Below are positions 36,019 through 48,069 of a DNA stretch of 64,000 nucleotides, piece by piece (position 1 is the first letter of the stretch; every line of letters starts with the position of its first letter). Source of the DNA: Leucaena leucocephala (taxonomy: Eukaryota; Streptophyta; Magnoliopsida; Fabales; Fabaceae). A program made the translations under genes and the position numbers. The stretch covers positions 22,397,406 through 22,461,405 of the forward strand of contig CM073524.1 in NCBI GenBank assembly GCA_037074615.1, read 5' to 3'. The notes below the pieces were generated by a model. That model was not told the DNA's origin. It saw nothing but the letters and a program-made list of their open reading frames with translations, and ran no database searches.

Positions 36019-38437
36019 TCAAATCGGAGTCAAGCCGACCACGCCTGCAAACAAGCAAGTATATTGCCAGATCAATTCATAGTTCATATCATATAACGAT
36101 AACAATTTACTGACAAAAAGAACTTGAGTATTCAAGCTTCTCAGGTATTAGGCCAAAATTATGCTAACGCTTATTTTGCCGGTCATTTTGTCTGACGAAA
36201 TTGTTTTAGTTGAACAGAACGATTCAGCTTAGGACAACAAAACCAAAAACGAAGAAGATGACAAGGCTTCTATTTGAACGGGCTAATTGAAGAATTTGAA
36301 AAATGATAAAACAGTATAAATTCATATATTTCTTACCACATGCCAATCTTCCACCAGCATTTCCAGTGGTCAAACTAAGTTCATGTCCACCTACAAAAGT
36401 AGAAGTAAATGTAGATGACTAATCAAGTGTTTGATAAACAGGGTTATAGATTCTTTGTTCCTCCTTCTTATATTTGTATGGTTTAACAATACCTTTTTAT
36501 TCCAAAAGAAAAAGCTTCAGTTATGATTAACTCATTACAACTATTACAAGAGTAAAGTGCAGATTTCATCACAAACAATAATTCTCATCCCTTCAACTTG
36601 CTAGAACAGCAGCATAAATTTATTTATACCAAAAGCTTATGATAGCAATGTGAGATTAAAATATTGTCATGAAGGTGAAAAACCAATTGCATTTTCACAT
36701 GTTCTTCCTACCCCTTGAATACATTCATTGCCCGTTAATCTACTTCTTTCTATGATATTAAGAAGGTAAGAGCTGGAGCTTAAAACAATAATTTTCTCCG
36801 CCGCAGGATTTGTAAGCCAGCGATTAAAAAAAAAGGGAAAACTAACCTTTCCCAAGGTCATCTTCAAGCTCATGAACGACAAAGGCTCTTCCAACTACTG
36901 AATTGGGGCCACTAAGTGGTATCTGCATGTTTCAGGCAAATAATTAGCTACAACCGAGGAGAATTACAGCAGCTCCTAAGATTATGATTTGGAACTCAAT
37001 CACACACATCAAGACCAAGCGCTGCAGAACATTTAAGAAGACATATATTAAAATAGAAAGAGCACCTGATTATCTGTGATTGTTGCCTCTGCAATTCCTG
37101 TAATGCCAAGGAGATAAAATAGTGCATATACAGGTTAGTAAGAATTCAAAATAGAAGGAGAAGAAAAACAAGATAAAATTGTATCTACCATCAGCATTAG
37201 CAATTATGTTTCCCAGGTCACCCGCATGACGGTTTTCATCCTCAGGAGCACCATGTGTCAAGTTATTGGGATTAAAATGTGCTCCTATATATATGTCATT
37301 AGAGAAGCAGAAATTATGACTTCATCAGTAAAACAATTAAAGAAAAGAAAACTGCGAGCGTAAGAGAGAAAAAAGTTTAAGCTTTACCAGTTGATATACA
37401 TCCATTTGTGGTATCACCATACTCATGCTGCAAGAGAAGCAAGTAGAACAGTTTAGGAGGGTATTCTTAACAGAGCTAAATTTGCAAAATCAGAAAAAGA
37501 CTCACCAGATGAAAACCATGGGGCCCTGGAGTAAGCCCAGTAACTCGAACATTAACGGTTGTTGGGCCTGCACGGTACACATCACACAGAAAGTTAAGAA
37601 ATGCTGCTCCATTTAGGAGCTCTCAGCTTCAGAAGGAAATAATGGTGAAGTATTGGAACAGATCAATACTAAAATTTGGACCGCACAACATAATCTATGT
37701 AGAAATACTTTACTTAGCAGATTTGACAGTCCTCATTTGGAACAGCGAACGAACCTAAAGAACAGGATTACTTGAATCCCGTGTTTGACGATTACAATTG
37801 TTCACCAAGCCGTCAGTTTCAGAATGAAATGTATATAAAGGAACTGCCACTAATACAAAACGGTAATTAGTTCCAATCCTTTCTTAATTCTTTTTGGCTA
37901 CATTTACTTCATTCTATCCTCCACAGTACCAATTTGTAGAGTATGGTAACATGCTTTCAAGTTTTTCTATATCAAAAAATAGGAATTGTCTAGTCAAAAT
38001 CTTCCAAAAATAACTAAGGAGTTAGCAATAGCATTTCAAGTCCTGCATCTTACTGATTAAGCAATAACAAAAAAAAACTGTAAATTTATAAAACACTGCT
38101 TCGAATCGAGCCAGTATTAGCAAGAGGCAATGAAAGGGAAACTCAAAAGAGAAGAGAACAAACCATCGCCTTCCTGGGTCAACGTGACAACACCTTCGAC
38201 AGCAGAATTGCTTTTGAGGATAGCGACGGCTTTCTTGGCGGCGGCGGCGACGACAAGAGGCTTAGAGGGGGCGGCTGCAAGGACTAGGGAGTGAGGAGAT
38301 GGCTTGAGCTTGAGGGAGACACCATGGAAGGAAAATTGAAGAGATGGGTTATGATTTTCGAACAGAGAAAGTTGAGGTTGAAGTGGCGAAGCCGACAGAA
38401 CAGTGAGGGCCGCCATGGCAGGCAATGCAGCTTGCAT
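36019..38437 (-). CDS. CSD2: Copper/zinc superoxide dismutase, chloroplastic
   Basis: Eight exons join in frame to 219 residues: 38437-38164, 37567-37506, 37427-37388, 37284-37189, 37097-37066, 36922-36847, 36390-36337 and 36044-36019. It converts superoxide to oxygen and hydrogen peroxide in the plastid stroma. Residues 1 to about 65 are a transit peptide; the mature enzyme starts near [11 protein letters not shown]. Metal ligands are all present: H111 and H113 (GFHLHEYGD), bridging H128, H136, H145, D148 and H185. The guiding Arg208 and the disulfide pair C122/C211 are also intact. The ATG at 38437 ([11 protein letters not shown]) matches the usual start; a longer frame starts only at a TTG. 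A miR398 site lies in exon 4. Confidence 0.95.
37205..37226 (-). promoter_or_regulatory. miR398 target site in CSD2 exon 4
   Basis: The mRNA-sense sequence contains GCGGGTGACCTGGGAAACAT, which is the conserved miR398 complementary site known from CSD2 of other plants. It overlaps the codons for AGDLGNI. It would allow copper-dependent cleavage of the transcript. Confidence 0.8.
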
Positions 38438-40963
38438 TGGCAAGAGCTCAGAAGGAGAGTGAAGAGGCGAAGAGATAATGTGTTGGCAGTCTCAAGGCTC
38501 AATGGTGGCTATACTATGAAATTCCGATATGGTCGACCTATGGGCGCTCTAGTCCTCCCTGTTTGTCGTGGTTGGTCAAATTTATAGGACTACCCTCGAC
38601 TTTTCTGTATTTCATTTGCGCCCAAAATGGGGTTTTGACTTTTCACTTTTTTCCCACTTCCACTCCAGATTAACTGCATATTCCACGCATTTGTTTTGAG
38701 GAGAAATATTTATATATTTTAAAAATATTATATTATTTAAATTCTATCTAATTAAAATATAATAACTTAATACATCTTAATTCTAATGACTGATAATTCA
38801 TAGAAATAATTTATATTATATTTTATTTTTAACAAAAAATAATTTTTTAATTTAGTTTAGATGAGATTTTATTTTTTTCAAATGATAATATTTATTTTTT
38901 AAAAAATAAAATAAATTATGATTTTTTTTATATAAGTCATCAGTCGAATTGTTATATTTTAATTAGATAAAATTTAGATGATATAATATTTTTAAAATAT
39001 TTAAGTATTTCTCAAAGTGAAGTATTCACTTTCAAACTTGTCATTCATTTGTCACTCAATTTACCAAGGTGTAATACATATAACAAACACTAACATAGAA
39101 TTAGTTTAGCAATATAATGTCTCACTTTCTCTAGATTTTTAGATTGATTTATAAATGAGACACCTACTAGGATGGGTAGCCTTAAAGTATTTTTTTATGC
39201 ATCAAGCACCCTTAAGTATATTTTTTTACGTTTTTAGTATCCTAAAATATTTTTTAATACATAGTGTACTAAGGCACAAAAAATATTTTAAGATGTTGGA
39301 CACACCTAAAAAAATACTTCATGATATTATATGCATCACAAAATATTTTAAGATATTAGATGCACCTAAAAAATATTTTAAAATGTTAGATATACCTTAA
39401 CCTGTAATCTAATATCAATGAATAATTACTCCATCCGATCATAAATACACAACAACAATAAGTCTTATCCTATTTGGGTTAGCTACATGGATCGCACAAC
39501 GCTATTGTATTTTATCAAAAATTAAATTTTTTGATAAATTATTAACTAAGAGGTCTCACTTAACAACCTCGTTAAGTATTTATTTTAGTTTTCATCTACC
39601 CATTTTTAGAAGACTCTATATTACTTAATCCACCTTTCTCACGGGTACATCCGATGTCTTTCTTTGCACATGTCCAAACCACCTTAAATGATTTTCTACC
39701 ATTTTTTTCTCAATATATGTCACTCTAACTCTTCCCATATATGTTTATTATAAATCTTATCTTTTCTTCTACACCCTAAATAATATCTAATTATCTTTTA
39801 TCTCTTTTATTAATGATTTATTTTCTATAATATTTATATTTATTGATAAAATTTTATTTATGTAGATTAAATTCTAATAATTAAATTTATGCAGATATTT
39901 TTTATTAATATAAAATATATAATTTTTATAATGTTATTATTTGTTTTGTTAATTTTTATTTATGTTTAATTTAATGGAAACAAATAATGTAAAAAATGTT
40001 TTATATCTAAAACTTTTTTTATTTGAATTCATTTTGCATAACAAAAAAAAATCATATTTTATTCTTAGATCCACATTATTTTTCCCTAAAAAATTAATTT
40101 GAAATTATAGTAAAATAATATTTTATAAAAACTTATAGTTGAATGTATTTTAGTTAATTTTTTTTCAGCCAAGCGTATTTTACTTCTAAATAATCTAACG
40201 ATTTTTTCAATAATATTCTTTTTTCAGTCTAATATTTTTTTTAAAAAAAATAATTTACTCATAGAAAATATTTATTTTACTGTAATAAAATATATTTTGT
40301 TCTTTAATAATATAAATGTTTCCCCTCAATAAAAGAAATATTATTTTTGAAACAACTATAACTTTATTTTGTTCAAAAAAACCACCATAACTTGTTATAT
40401 AGTGGAATTTAATAATTTTTATTAAACCCATAACCAATTGTATATTGTTGCTTGACCATATATTATATATCTAGAAAGCTTATAACATCGAATTGGTTTT
40501 GTTTAACACCATTTGTTTGTTGAAGACTTGGTTTTTCTTAAAGTTTATAATGACGGAATTTTTTTTTTTTACACCGTTTATTGAGAATTTAGTTTTTTTT
40601 TTAAATCGTTGTTATGTTATTTGAAATAGAAAAGTTACTTGAATTTTAAACGTTATTTATAAATCATTTAGAAAATAAAAACCCAGGGGTTGTTATGTTA
40701 TTTTGTTAAATTAAAAGTTTGTCAAAAATTATTTGGTGATAAAAGGCACTTGAATGTTAATTATAAATTGTTGGAAAAAAAGTCACATAAATATTAATTA
40801 TTAAATAGTTTTAGAATTGTTAATTATCAGTCTATTTGGAGGTTTTTGAGGAGAGGGGAGAGAAATTTTTTTATCTTAGATATACTCCTCTCTTCTACTC
40901 TCTCACTCCTCTAAAATAAACAGTTTTTGGAGGGATGAATAATTTTGGATAAAATTATTTATG
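38438..40963. other. CSD2 promoter side and AT-rich intergenic DNA
   Basis: After about 38640 the sequence becomes very AT-rich. It holds a SINE-like scrap at 39095-39170, a set of short degenerate repeats at 39180-39400 (AAAATATTTTAAGATGTTGG-like) and an RTE LINE tail at 39448-39790. No gene is seen. Confidence 0.5.
39448..39790 (-). mobile_element. RTE-type LINE 3' fragment
   Basis: On the minus strand it ends AGGATAAGACTTATTGTTG with a GTT-type tail, like the element at 34727-35546. The reversed body contains GGTTTGGACATGTGCAAAG and TTAAGTGAGACCTCTTAG, corresponding to the RWFGHVQ region and the 3' end of RTE LINEs. It is decayed, with no open frame. Confidence 0.55.
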
Positions 40964-41304
40964 TGTTATGAATATTAGAATATAGATGTTCATCTCTATC
41001 TCCCTCTACCTCTTCAAATTCCTTAGGTCATTACTCTTCCATTAATTACTAGACTCTTCATTATTCCCCCATTAATTACTAGACTCTTCATCTTCAACTT
41101 CTATGCCTATAAATATGGCATTCCATTTGTGTTGTAAGGTGAAGGAGAAAGAATATAATATATACTTCTCTCATTTTCTATGCCTATAAATATGGCATTC
41201 CATTTGTGTTGTAAGGTGAAGGAGAAAGAATATAATATATACTTCTCTCATTTTCTTGTCTCCATCTTTTCTCTCTTTCTAATCTTATTGCTAGTTTTAT
41301 AACA
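40964..41304 (+). repeat. 5' LTR of the Copia element, with internal duplications
   Basis: It is 341 bp against 234 bp for the 3' LTR. The excess is a 77-bp tandem duplication (units at 41102 and 41179), each unit carrying CCTATAAATATGGC, plus an approximately 30-bp duplication around ATTAATTACTAGACTCTTC (41039-41093). Confidence 0.9.
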
Positions 41305-41483
41305 CGTTATCAGCACGACTGCTCTAGCCAACTGATATTATTGTAAGATCTATCATTGGAATGTAAGTTTCTATATTACTCTTATGTTGAATTGTAGTTT
41401 CATGTTTGATTGTTTTCTAATTACTCAACCTTCTTAATCTAAATCTCCATTCAACTTTTGTTACATTTTATGATAGTATCATC

Positions 41484-42110
41484 ATGTCGAATCTTACAAA
41501 ACTTGAGTTTGTGGCTCTTGACATTATTGGAAAGAATTATCTATCCTGGATACTAGATGCAGAAATTCATCTAGATGCTATGGGTTTAGGAAACACTATC
41601 AAGGATGACAATCAGAAATCTAACAAAGACAAAGCAAAAGGCATGATCTTTCTCCTCCACTACCTAGATGAAGGACTAAAAATTGAGTATTTAACTGTCA
41701 AGGATCCACTTGTTCTTTGGAACAACATAAAAAAAATGTATGACCACCAGAAAACTGTGATTCTTCCAAAAGCTTGTTATGACTTGATGCATTTACGTCT
41801 GCAAGATTTTAAATCAGTCAGTGAATATAATTCTGCACTATTTAGAATTAGTTCTCAACTGAAACTATATGGAGAGAAAATTACTAATGATGACATGTTA
41901 GAAAGAACATTCTCCACATTTCATGCATCTAATGTGTTCTTGCAACAACAATATCGTGAAAAATGTTTCAAAAAGTATTCTGAGCTTTTAATGAGGAATC
42001 ATGAATCCCGTCCAACTGGCTCTACTGCATTCCCAGAAGTGAATGTAGTAATAAATGAATCATCCCGTGGTTGGGGACATGGACATGGATGCGACCGTGG
42101 CTATATATGA
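41484..42110 (+). pseudogene. Copia gag (capsid-like) remnant
   Basis: 208 codons with typical gag segments (LEFVALDIIGKNYLSWILDA, LRLQDFKSVSEYNSALFRI, QQQYREKCFKKYSELL). A TGA at 42108 interrupts an RG-rich linker. The CCHC knuckle CHCCGGKGHWA follows out of frame, and the frame resumes as CRTPRHLVELYQESLK one base off. Confidence 0.8.
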
Positions 42111-42599
42111 GGTCGTGGTCAACATGGTCGTGGTTCCCACTTGAAGTGGGTAAATAATGATCATAACCACAAAAAGAAAACTAGTGGGAATAATAATTAT
42201 ATTAAAAATTTATGTCATTGTTGTGGTGGCAAAGGTCATTGGGCTCGTGTCGTACACCAAGACATTTGGTTGAATTATATCAAGAATCGCTCAAAAGGAA
42301 AAATAAAAATAAAGGCAAAGAGCTAAAGATACAAACAAATTTTGTTGGGGAAGAAAGCGATTCTGATTATGGCAACATGGATGTGACTCATTTAGATGTT
42401 GCTGATTTCTTTGCCGATCCTAACGGAAGAATTGATCACCTAATTGGTGATGGGAGTATCCAAAAAAATAAGCTAAACTTTTATGATTATGTGTGTTTTC
42501 TTTTTGCTATAATGAAGTTATTTTCTTTTATGATTATATTTGCTAATATATTTTTATAGTCATATGTGTTATTTTCTTATATCTTATTTTGGAAGTATA

Positions 42600-43859
42600 A
42601 AGATGATTAAGAGGTTTGGAAAAGCAAATATATTGTTACCTGGAGGAACACAATTATACATTGATAGTGCATTTTATTCCTCCAAATCTAACAGAAATTT
42701 ATTGAGTTTCAAGGATATCCGCGAAAATGGATACCATATTAAAACAATAAATAGAGAAAACCAGGAATATCTTGTTATCACAGATATGATTTCTGGTAAA
42801 AAATGCACACCGGAAAAATTCCATGCTCTTTCCTCTGGAATGTACTACACATTTATTAGTACAATTGAAACACATGTTATTGCAAACCAGAAGTTTGCAA
42901 GTGAGAATAAATTTAATATTTAGCATGACCAGTTAGGTCATCCTGTGACAATAATGATGCGAAAAATAATTGAGAATTCATGTGGACATTCGTTGAAAAG
43001 AGAATCAATTCCACAATCCCACATTTTCTCATGTGCTACATGTTCTGAAGGAAAACTAATTATTAGACCTTCATCGATAAAAATAGAAAGTGAGTCTCTC
43101 ACTTTTCTAAAACGTATACAGGGAGATATTTTTGGGCCGATTCACCCACCATGTGGACCATTTAGATATTTTATGGTTCTAATTGATACATCAACAAGAT
43201 GGTCATATGTTTGCTTATTATCTTCTCGTAACCTGGCGTTTGCGAGATTACTTGCTCAACTAATTAGATTGAGAGCACATTTTTCAGATTATCCTATTAA
43301 GAAAATATGTCTAGATAATGCTGGTGAATTTACTTCACAAGCTTTCAATGAGTATTGTATATCTCTGAGAATCGATGTTGAACATCCTGTAGCACATGTT
43401 CATACACAAAATGGTCTTGCGGAATCATTAATTAAACGTTTGCAGTTGATTGCAAGACCATTGCTTATGAAATCAAATCTCCCAATATCTACTTGGGGAC
43501 ATGCAATTTTACATGCAGCGATGTTAATTTGTAGCAGGCCAACTAGTTATTTTAAGGTCTCCCCTTTACAAATATTTTTTTGTCAGGAACCAAATATTTC
43601 CCATCTAAGGACTTTTGGATGTGCGGTATATATTCCGATTGCTCCACCATAACGTACTAAAATGGGTCCTCAAAGAAGGATGGGAATATATGTTGGATAT
43701 GAATCTCCTTCTATAATAAAATATTTAGAGCCAACAACAGAAGATTTATTTACGGCTCGATTTGCGTCTAATGGATGTTGTTACAGCTATTTGTATGGCT
43801 CACTTGACAATGACATTTATATGAGTCTCCCTGATAGATTTGAGTTACCGAAAATATAA
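42600..43859 (+). pseudogene. Copia protease remnant and integrase
   Basis: The GAG-pre-integrase motif HDQLGHP follows a TAG at 42921. The integrase core has its acidic residues in GDIFGPI, CLDNAGEFTS and NGLAESLIK, so the DDE triad is still visible. Stops at 43650 and 43857 break the frame, and the integrase C-terminal region is fused to YLYGSLDNDIYM of reverse transcriptase by deletion. The protease active site was not found. Confidence 0.8.
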
Positions 43860-45047
43860 AATTCAAGTTCTCGAGAACGGTACTCAATTAAGTTAAATAA
43901 GTTTTTATATGGATTGAAGCAATCAGGGCGCATGTGATATAATCGACTTAGTAAATATCTATTGAAAGAAGGATATAAGAATGACCAGATATGCCCATAC
44001 ATTTTTATAAAAAAGATCTGAAAATGAATTTGCTATAATTGTTATTTATATCGATGACATAAATATCATTGGAACTCCTGAAGAGATTTTCAAAGCGGTG
44101 AATTGCTTAAAGAAAGAGTTTGAAATGAAGGACCTGGGAAGAACAAAATTTTGCTTTTGACTACAAATTGAACATCTGAAAAGTGGGATCTTTGTGTGTC
44201 AAGAAACTTACACGAGAAAAGTCTTAAATTATTTTTATATGGATAAATCACATCCATTATGTACTCCGATGATTGTAAGATTTCTGGAGAAAGATAAAGA
44301 TCCCTTTAGACCTCAAGAAGGTGATGAAGAACTATTTAGCCCAGAAGTGCCTTATCTTAGTGCAATTGGTGCGCTTATGTATCTTGCTAGTCACACACGA
44401 CCAGATATATCATTTGCTGTTAACTTATTAGCAAGATATATTTCTTCACCAACACGAAGATATTGGAATGGGGTAAGCACATTCTTCGTTACTTGAATGG
44501 TACTATAGATATGGGATTATTTTATTCAAATGAACATAAGACTGACTTTGTCGGATATGCTGATGCTAGATTTCAGTCTGATCCACATGTTGGTAGATCG
44601 CAAACAGGCTATTTGTTCACATGTAATGGTACAGCTATTTCATAGCGATCAATGAAACAAACCATATTAGCCACATCATCTAATCATGCAGAAATAATAG
44701 CGATACATGAAGCAAGTCGAGAATGTGTATGGTTAAAATTGATAATACATCATATACGTACTACTTGTGGATTGTCATCTAGTAAAATGATCCCACCAGT
44801 TCTATATGAAGATAATACTGCATGTATTACCCAACTAAAAAAAGGGTACATCAAAGGAGACAGGATAAAATATATTTCTCCAAAATTCTTTTTCACACAT
44901 GATCTTCAAAAGAATGATGAGATTAATATCCAGCAAATCCAGTCTAAAGAAACTCTAGCAGATTTGTTCACCAAGTCACTTCCAGCAACAATATTTGAGA
45001 AGCTCATACATGATATCGGACTTCGCAGATTCAGAGATATCAATTGA
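43860..45047 (+). pseudogene. Copia reverse transcriptase and RNase H remnant
   Basis: FLYGLKQSGRM, the catalytic YIDDINIIG, GALMYLASHTRPDISFAV, KQTILATSSNHAEIIA and EDNTACITQLKKGYIKGD are recognisable. TGA codons near 43936 and 44158, a frame break near 44490 and TAG at 44643 inactivate it. The fingers domain is missing. Confidence 0.85.
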
Positions 45048-45271
45048 CGTTACAAAAAGGGGGAGTCGATACACGCTGTACTCTTTTTCCCTTGTCTGAG
45101 GTTTTGTCCCACTGGGTTTTCCTAGCAAGGTTTTTAATGAGGCAGCTCTGTAAGTGTATCAATTAATTGTGTACTCTTTTTCTTTTACTAGATTTTTATC
45201 TCACAGGGTTTTTCCTAGTTAAAATTTTTTTAATGAGGCACATTATTAAAGAATGGACATCTAAGGGGGAG

Positions 45272-45505
45272 TGTTATGAATATTAGAATATAGATATCCA
45301 TCTCCATCTCCTTCTACCTCTTCAAATTTCCTAGGTCATTATTCCTCCATTAATTACTAGACTCTTTATCTTCAACTTCTATGCCTATAAATATGGCATT
45401 CCATTTGTGTTATAAGGTGAAGGAGAAAGAATATAATATATACTTCTCTCATTTTTTTGTCTCCATCTTTTCTCTCTTTCTAATCTTATTGCTAGTTTTA
45501 TAACA
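45272..45505 (+). repeat. 3' LTR of the Copia element
   Basis: 234 bp, TGTTAT...ATAACA, with one CCTATAAATATGGC promoter copy and no internal duplication. Its first about 95 bases differ from the 5' LTR at roughly nine sites, while the last about 140 differ at about two. Confidence 0.9.
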
Positions 45506-46054
45506 TTATGATAATTTTTATATATTTTTGTACTACCCTTTGACCTAGTTTTCATTCCTTCCCTGACAAAGCACGGTGATGACACACGCCATGACGATGA
45601 CGCACGATGCTGCCCTCTCCATGACCTCTAGCGACACTCCTCTACTCTTACTCCACAGCCGCTCCTCCTTTGCCCCCAACCTCTATTGCTGACAGATCTA
45701 GAGGAGCATACGACGCTAAGGATAGAGATCTACAAGTTTCGATCTCCTCCAGTGAAGGGCTCAAAGGTAACGTAAATCTCGTGAATAGCAAAGCAACACA
45801 GGCAATTGCCTATGTCGTGAATCGCGATTGCCCCGTGTCGTGAATGAAGTCCTCCTCCATTTTCAACCTCCAACGCACAGGCGATTGCCCATGTCTAATG
45901 AAAAAAATAAATAAAGATAAAATAAAAATGAAGAAATTTAACCAAAATAATAAGGCATATTAATTAATTTATAATAAGCTCCCATCCCTTCTCTTCTTAA
46001 ATTAAATAAGAAATATCTTCTCTTTATATCCTTTAGCCTCCCCTATCCTCTATT

Positions 46055-46325
46055 TTCTTTTTTGATACAAGAATTTTTATAAAGAGATTAGACTCTCCAC
46101 GATCTAAGGGCAGAACGAAATCTCCCTTCCTCCTAAGCGATATCAATGTCGGGCAGAACGAGCTGTCTATTACCCTCAGGTGTAAACTTAGGTACCTAAG
46201 AGTTAGGATACCTCTCCAAGTACTGTGACTGAAACCGCAACAAAATAGTATTTCTTAAGGATCAAATACGCTCCAAATAGTCGCATGTCTCACCCCTTCG
46301 CCAGTTAAACTCACAGACGATGGGT
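46055..46325 (-). mobile_element. SINE-like retroposon
   Basis: On the minus strand about 265 bases end with CTTGTATCAAAAAAGAAAA. The flanks CCCTATCCTCTATT (46041-46054) and CCCTACCCTCTATT (46326-46339) form a 14-bp target duplication with one mismatch. The sequence is clearly more GC-rich than its surroundings and non-coding. Confidence 0.55.
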
Positions 46326-47124
46326 CCCTACCCTCTATTAAATTAATCTAACTTATCCTCCTTTTTGTTAAACCAAACATAACTTTAGGAAATAAAAACT
46401 CACTTGAATATCAATTATTAATTATAAAGTAGTAAAAAGTCATAGGCTATTTATTTATCGGTGCTAAAGTTTTTGTTTGTGTTTACATTCAAGCAATCTC
46501 TCTACTCATTCTATCATTTTAACTCTGCAAAATATTAAAATAAATTATGGCAAACATTCTCCATGATCTTTTCGTCGATATCTACGGCCGAAAGGATACA
46601 TGTGTTATTATTGCACGTGTCCGAGAACGTTTGTTTCCCGTAAAGAGACCTCACCGAATGCTCCTTGGAATGTTGGCATGATTCTGGCGGATAAGTAGGC
46701 ATATTAAATCACGAAGTTTCCTTATATAAGTAACGTTTCCTCGCCATTATTTATGATGACCTGGGGAATACGTGCGTGAGACCAGGATCCAGGGTTTTGT
46801 GATGCGAAAGAGAGTGTGAGAATGTCACATGAAAGGGATCAAGAAAAATGAAGTCTGCCATTTTAGAATGACCAAGATAAACACCGTCCCATGCATCAAA
46901 CGCGGAGAAGCCCTAGTTCTTACTAATAAGTCTTTAGAATAAAATCTCACCATTAATTTGATGCTATAACTGGCCTTGGGAAAAACATATGCACAAGATA
47001 TACCATTACTTACTCTAAAAAAAGAACTCCAAATTTCATTTTATAGCATACCTTATAATAAATGGCACATTTGTTCAAATTCATGTCTCATGTCGCATAT
47101 ACTCTTAAACAGTTTACACTATAG

Positions 47125-47815
47125 CTAATGCGTATTTAGAAACTAATAAAATTATAATTTTAAAAGAGTTTTTAATCTAAACTTTAGTTTAGAGAAATTT
47201 TAAAACGAACAGTCATATATGTCTAAAAAAATTTTTAGACTAAACTATAGTTTAAAATTAAAATTTTAGATAAACTACTGAGACTAATTTCTAAAATAGT
47301 AAAAGAGTTTATAAACTAACAATTACTATTTTATCCTTATTTTTTTTTATATTATCTCTTCTCTCTCCTCTTTGCGCACACTCTCCACCGCCATTTCTGG
47401 TTGTCAGCAAAGGAGGAAGAAGAAGTCATTGGTCCGTTGCCGAAAATAAAGAAGAAGAAGAGATTCGTCGTGGTCATCATCTCCGTCGCTAAAAATGAAG
47501 AGGAAGAAGAGTTCTGCCATGGTCGTCCTCTCCATCACCGAAAATGAAAAGGAAGATGAGAGAGAGAAGGGGACAAGAAGCTACGTCGGAGAGAAGAAGA
47601 AGATGCTGCACAATGGAGTAACAGTGATGATTTTTTTTTTATATCTTTTATGATAATTTATTAATCACAAAAATCTTTCAGATAATAATTATCCAAACAC
47701 TCATTTATTTATAATCATTTTTTTCTATAAGCTCTTCTTTAATTTTTTTTCTTCTAAAAATTATCCAAAAATTCTTTTTTTTTTATAAATCTGTTTCTAA
47801 AAGTCTATCTAAGGC
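47125..47815. mobile_element. MITE-like element related to 12714 and 62203
   Basis: It starts near GCGTATTTAGAAACTAAT and ends TAAAAGTCTATCTAAGGCC. It has inverted words in both flanks (AGTTTAGAGAAATTTT, AAAATTTTAGATAAACT) and a CTCTTCTCTCTCCTC core, as in the other family members. Boundaries are approximate. Confidence 0.35.
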
Positions 47816-48069
47816 CTTAGTTGTTTTTAATAAACAATAACAAATGAGTTATTTATAGCCTCAAAAAATTAAACTTAAAAAAAAACATTTTTAACGAAAA
47901 AGAATTGTTTTACTGGTCAATTCATATATAATCCACGTTTCCTAGCGCCGAAAATTATAGTATTTGGGGGATCAGTTTATGGGGTTGAGCTTTGGTGTTT
48001 CAGAACCGACACGAACTGAAAGTCCACATCTTCAGCCAGTCGCGTCCTCTCTTGTGTGTTCAATTGTTC

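Larger units (their letters stand above)
40964..45505 (+). mobile_element. Copia LTR retrotransposon, inactive
   Basis: Both LTRs start TGTTAT and end ATAACA, and the 5-bp target duplication TTATG (40959-40963 and 45506-45510) is exact. Downstream of the 5' LTR is a CGTTATCAGCACGA primer-binding region; a polypurine tract CTAAGGGGGA precedes the 3' LTR. Order: gag (41484-42110), zinc knuckle (about 42213-42260), GAG-pre-integrase and integrase (42600-43859), reverse transcriptase and RNase H (43900-45047). This gag-integrase-RT order defines Copia. Frame breaks and a large deletion of the integrase C-terminus and RT N-terminus make it dead. Confidence 0.93.
45506..48069. other. Intergenic between Copia and SMG8
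   Basis: No gene. It contains the right part of an older element interrupted by the Copia insertion, a SINE-like insert (46055-46325) and a MITE-like segment (47125-47815). A weak GAAGAAGAAGAG repeat lies near 47420-47470. Confidence 0.5.

Noticed and set aside
38437..38443. Longer N-terminus (two extra residues) for CSD2
   Set aside because: The extension begins at TTG, not ATG; the ATG at 38437 fits the family start.
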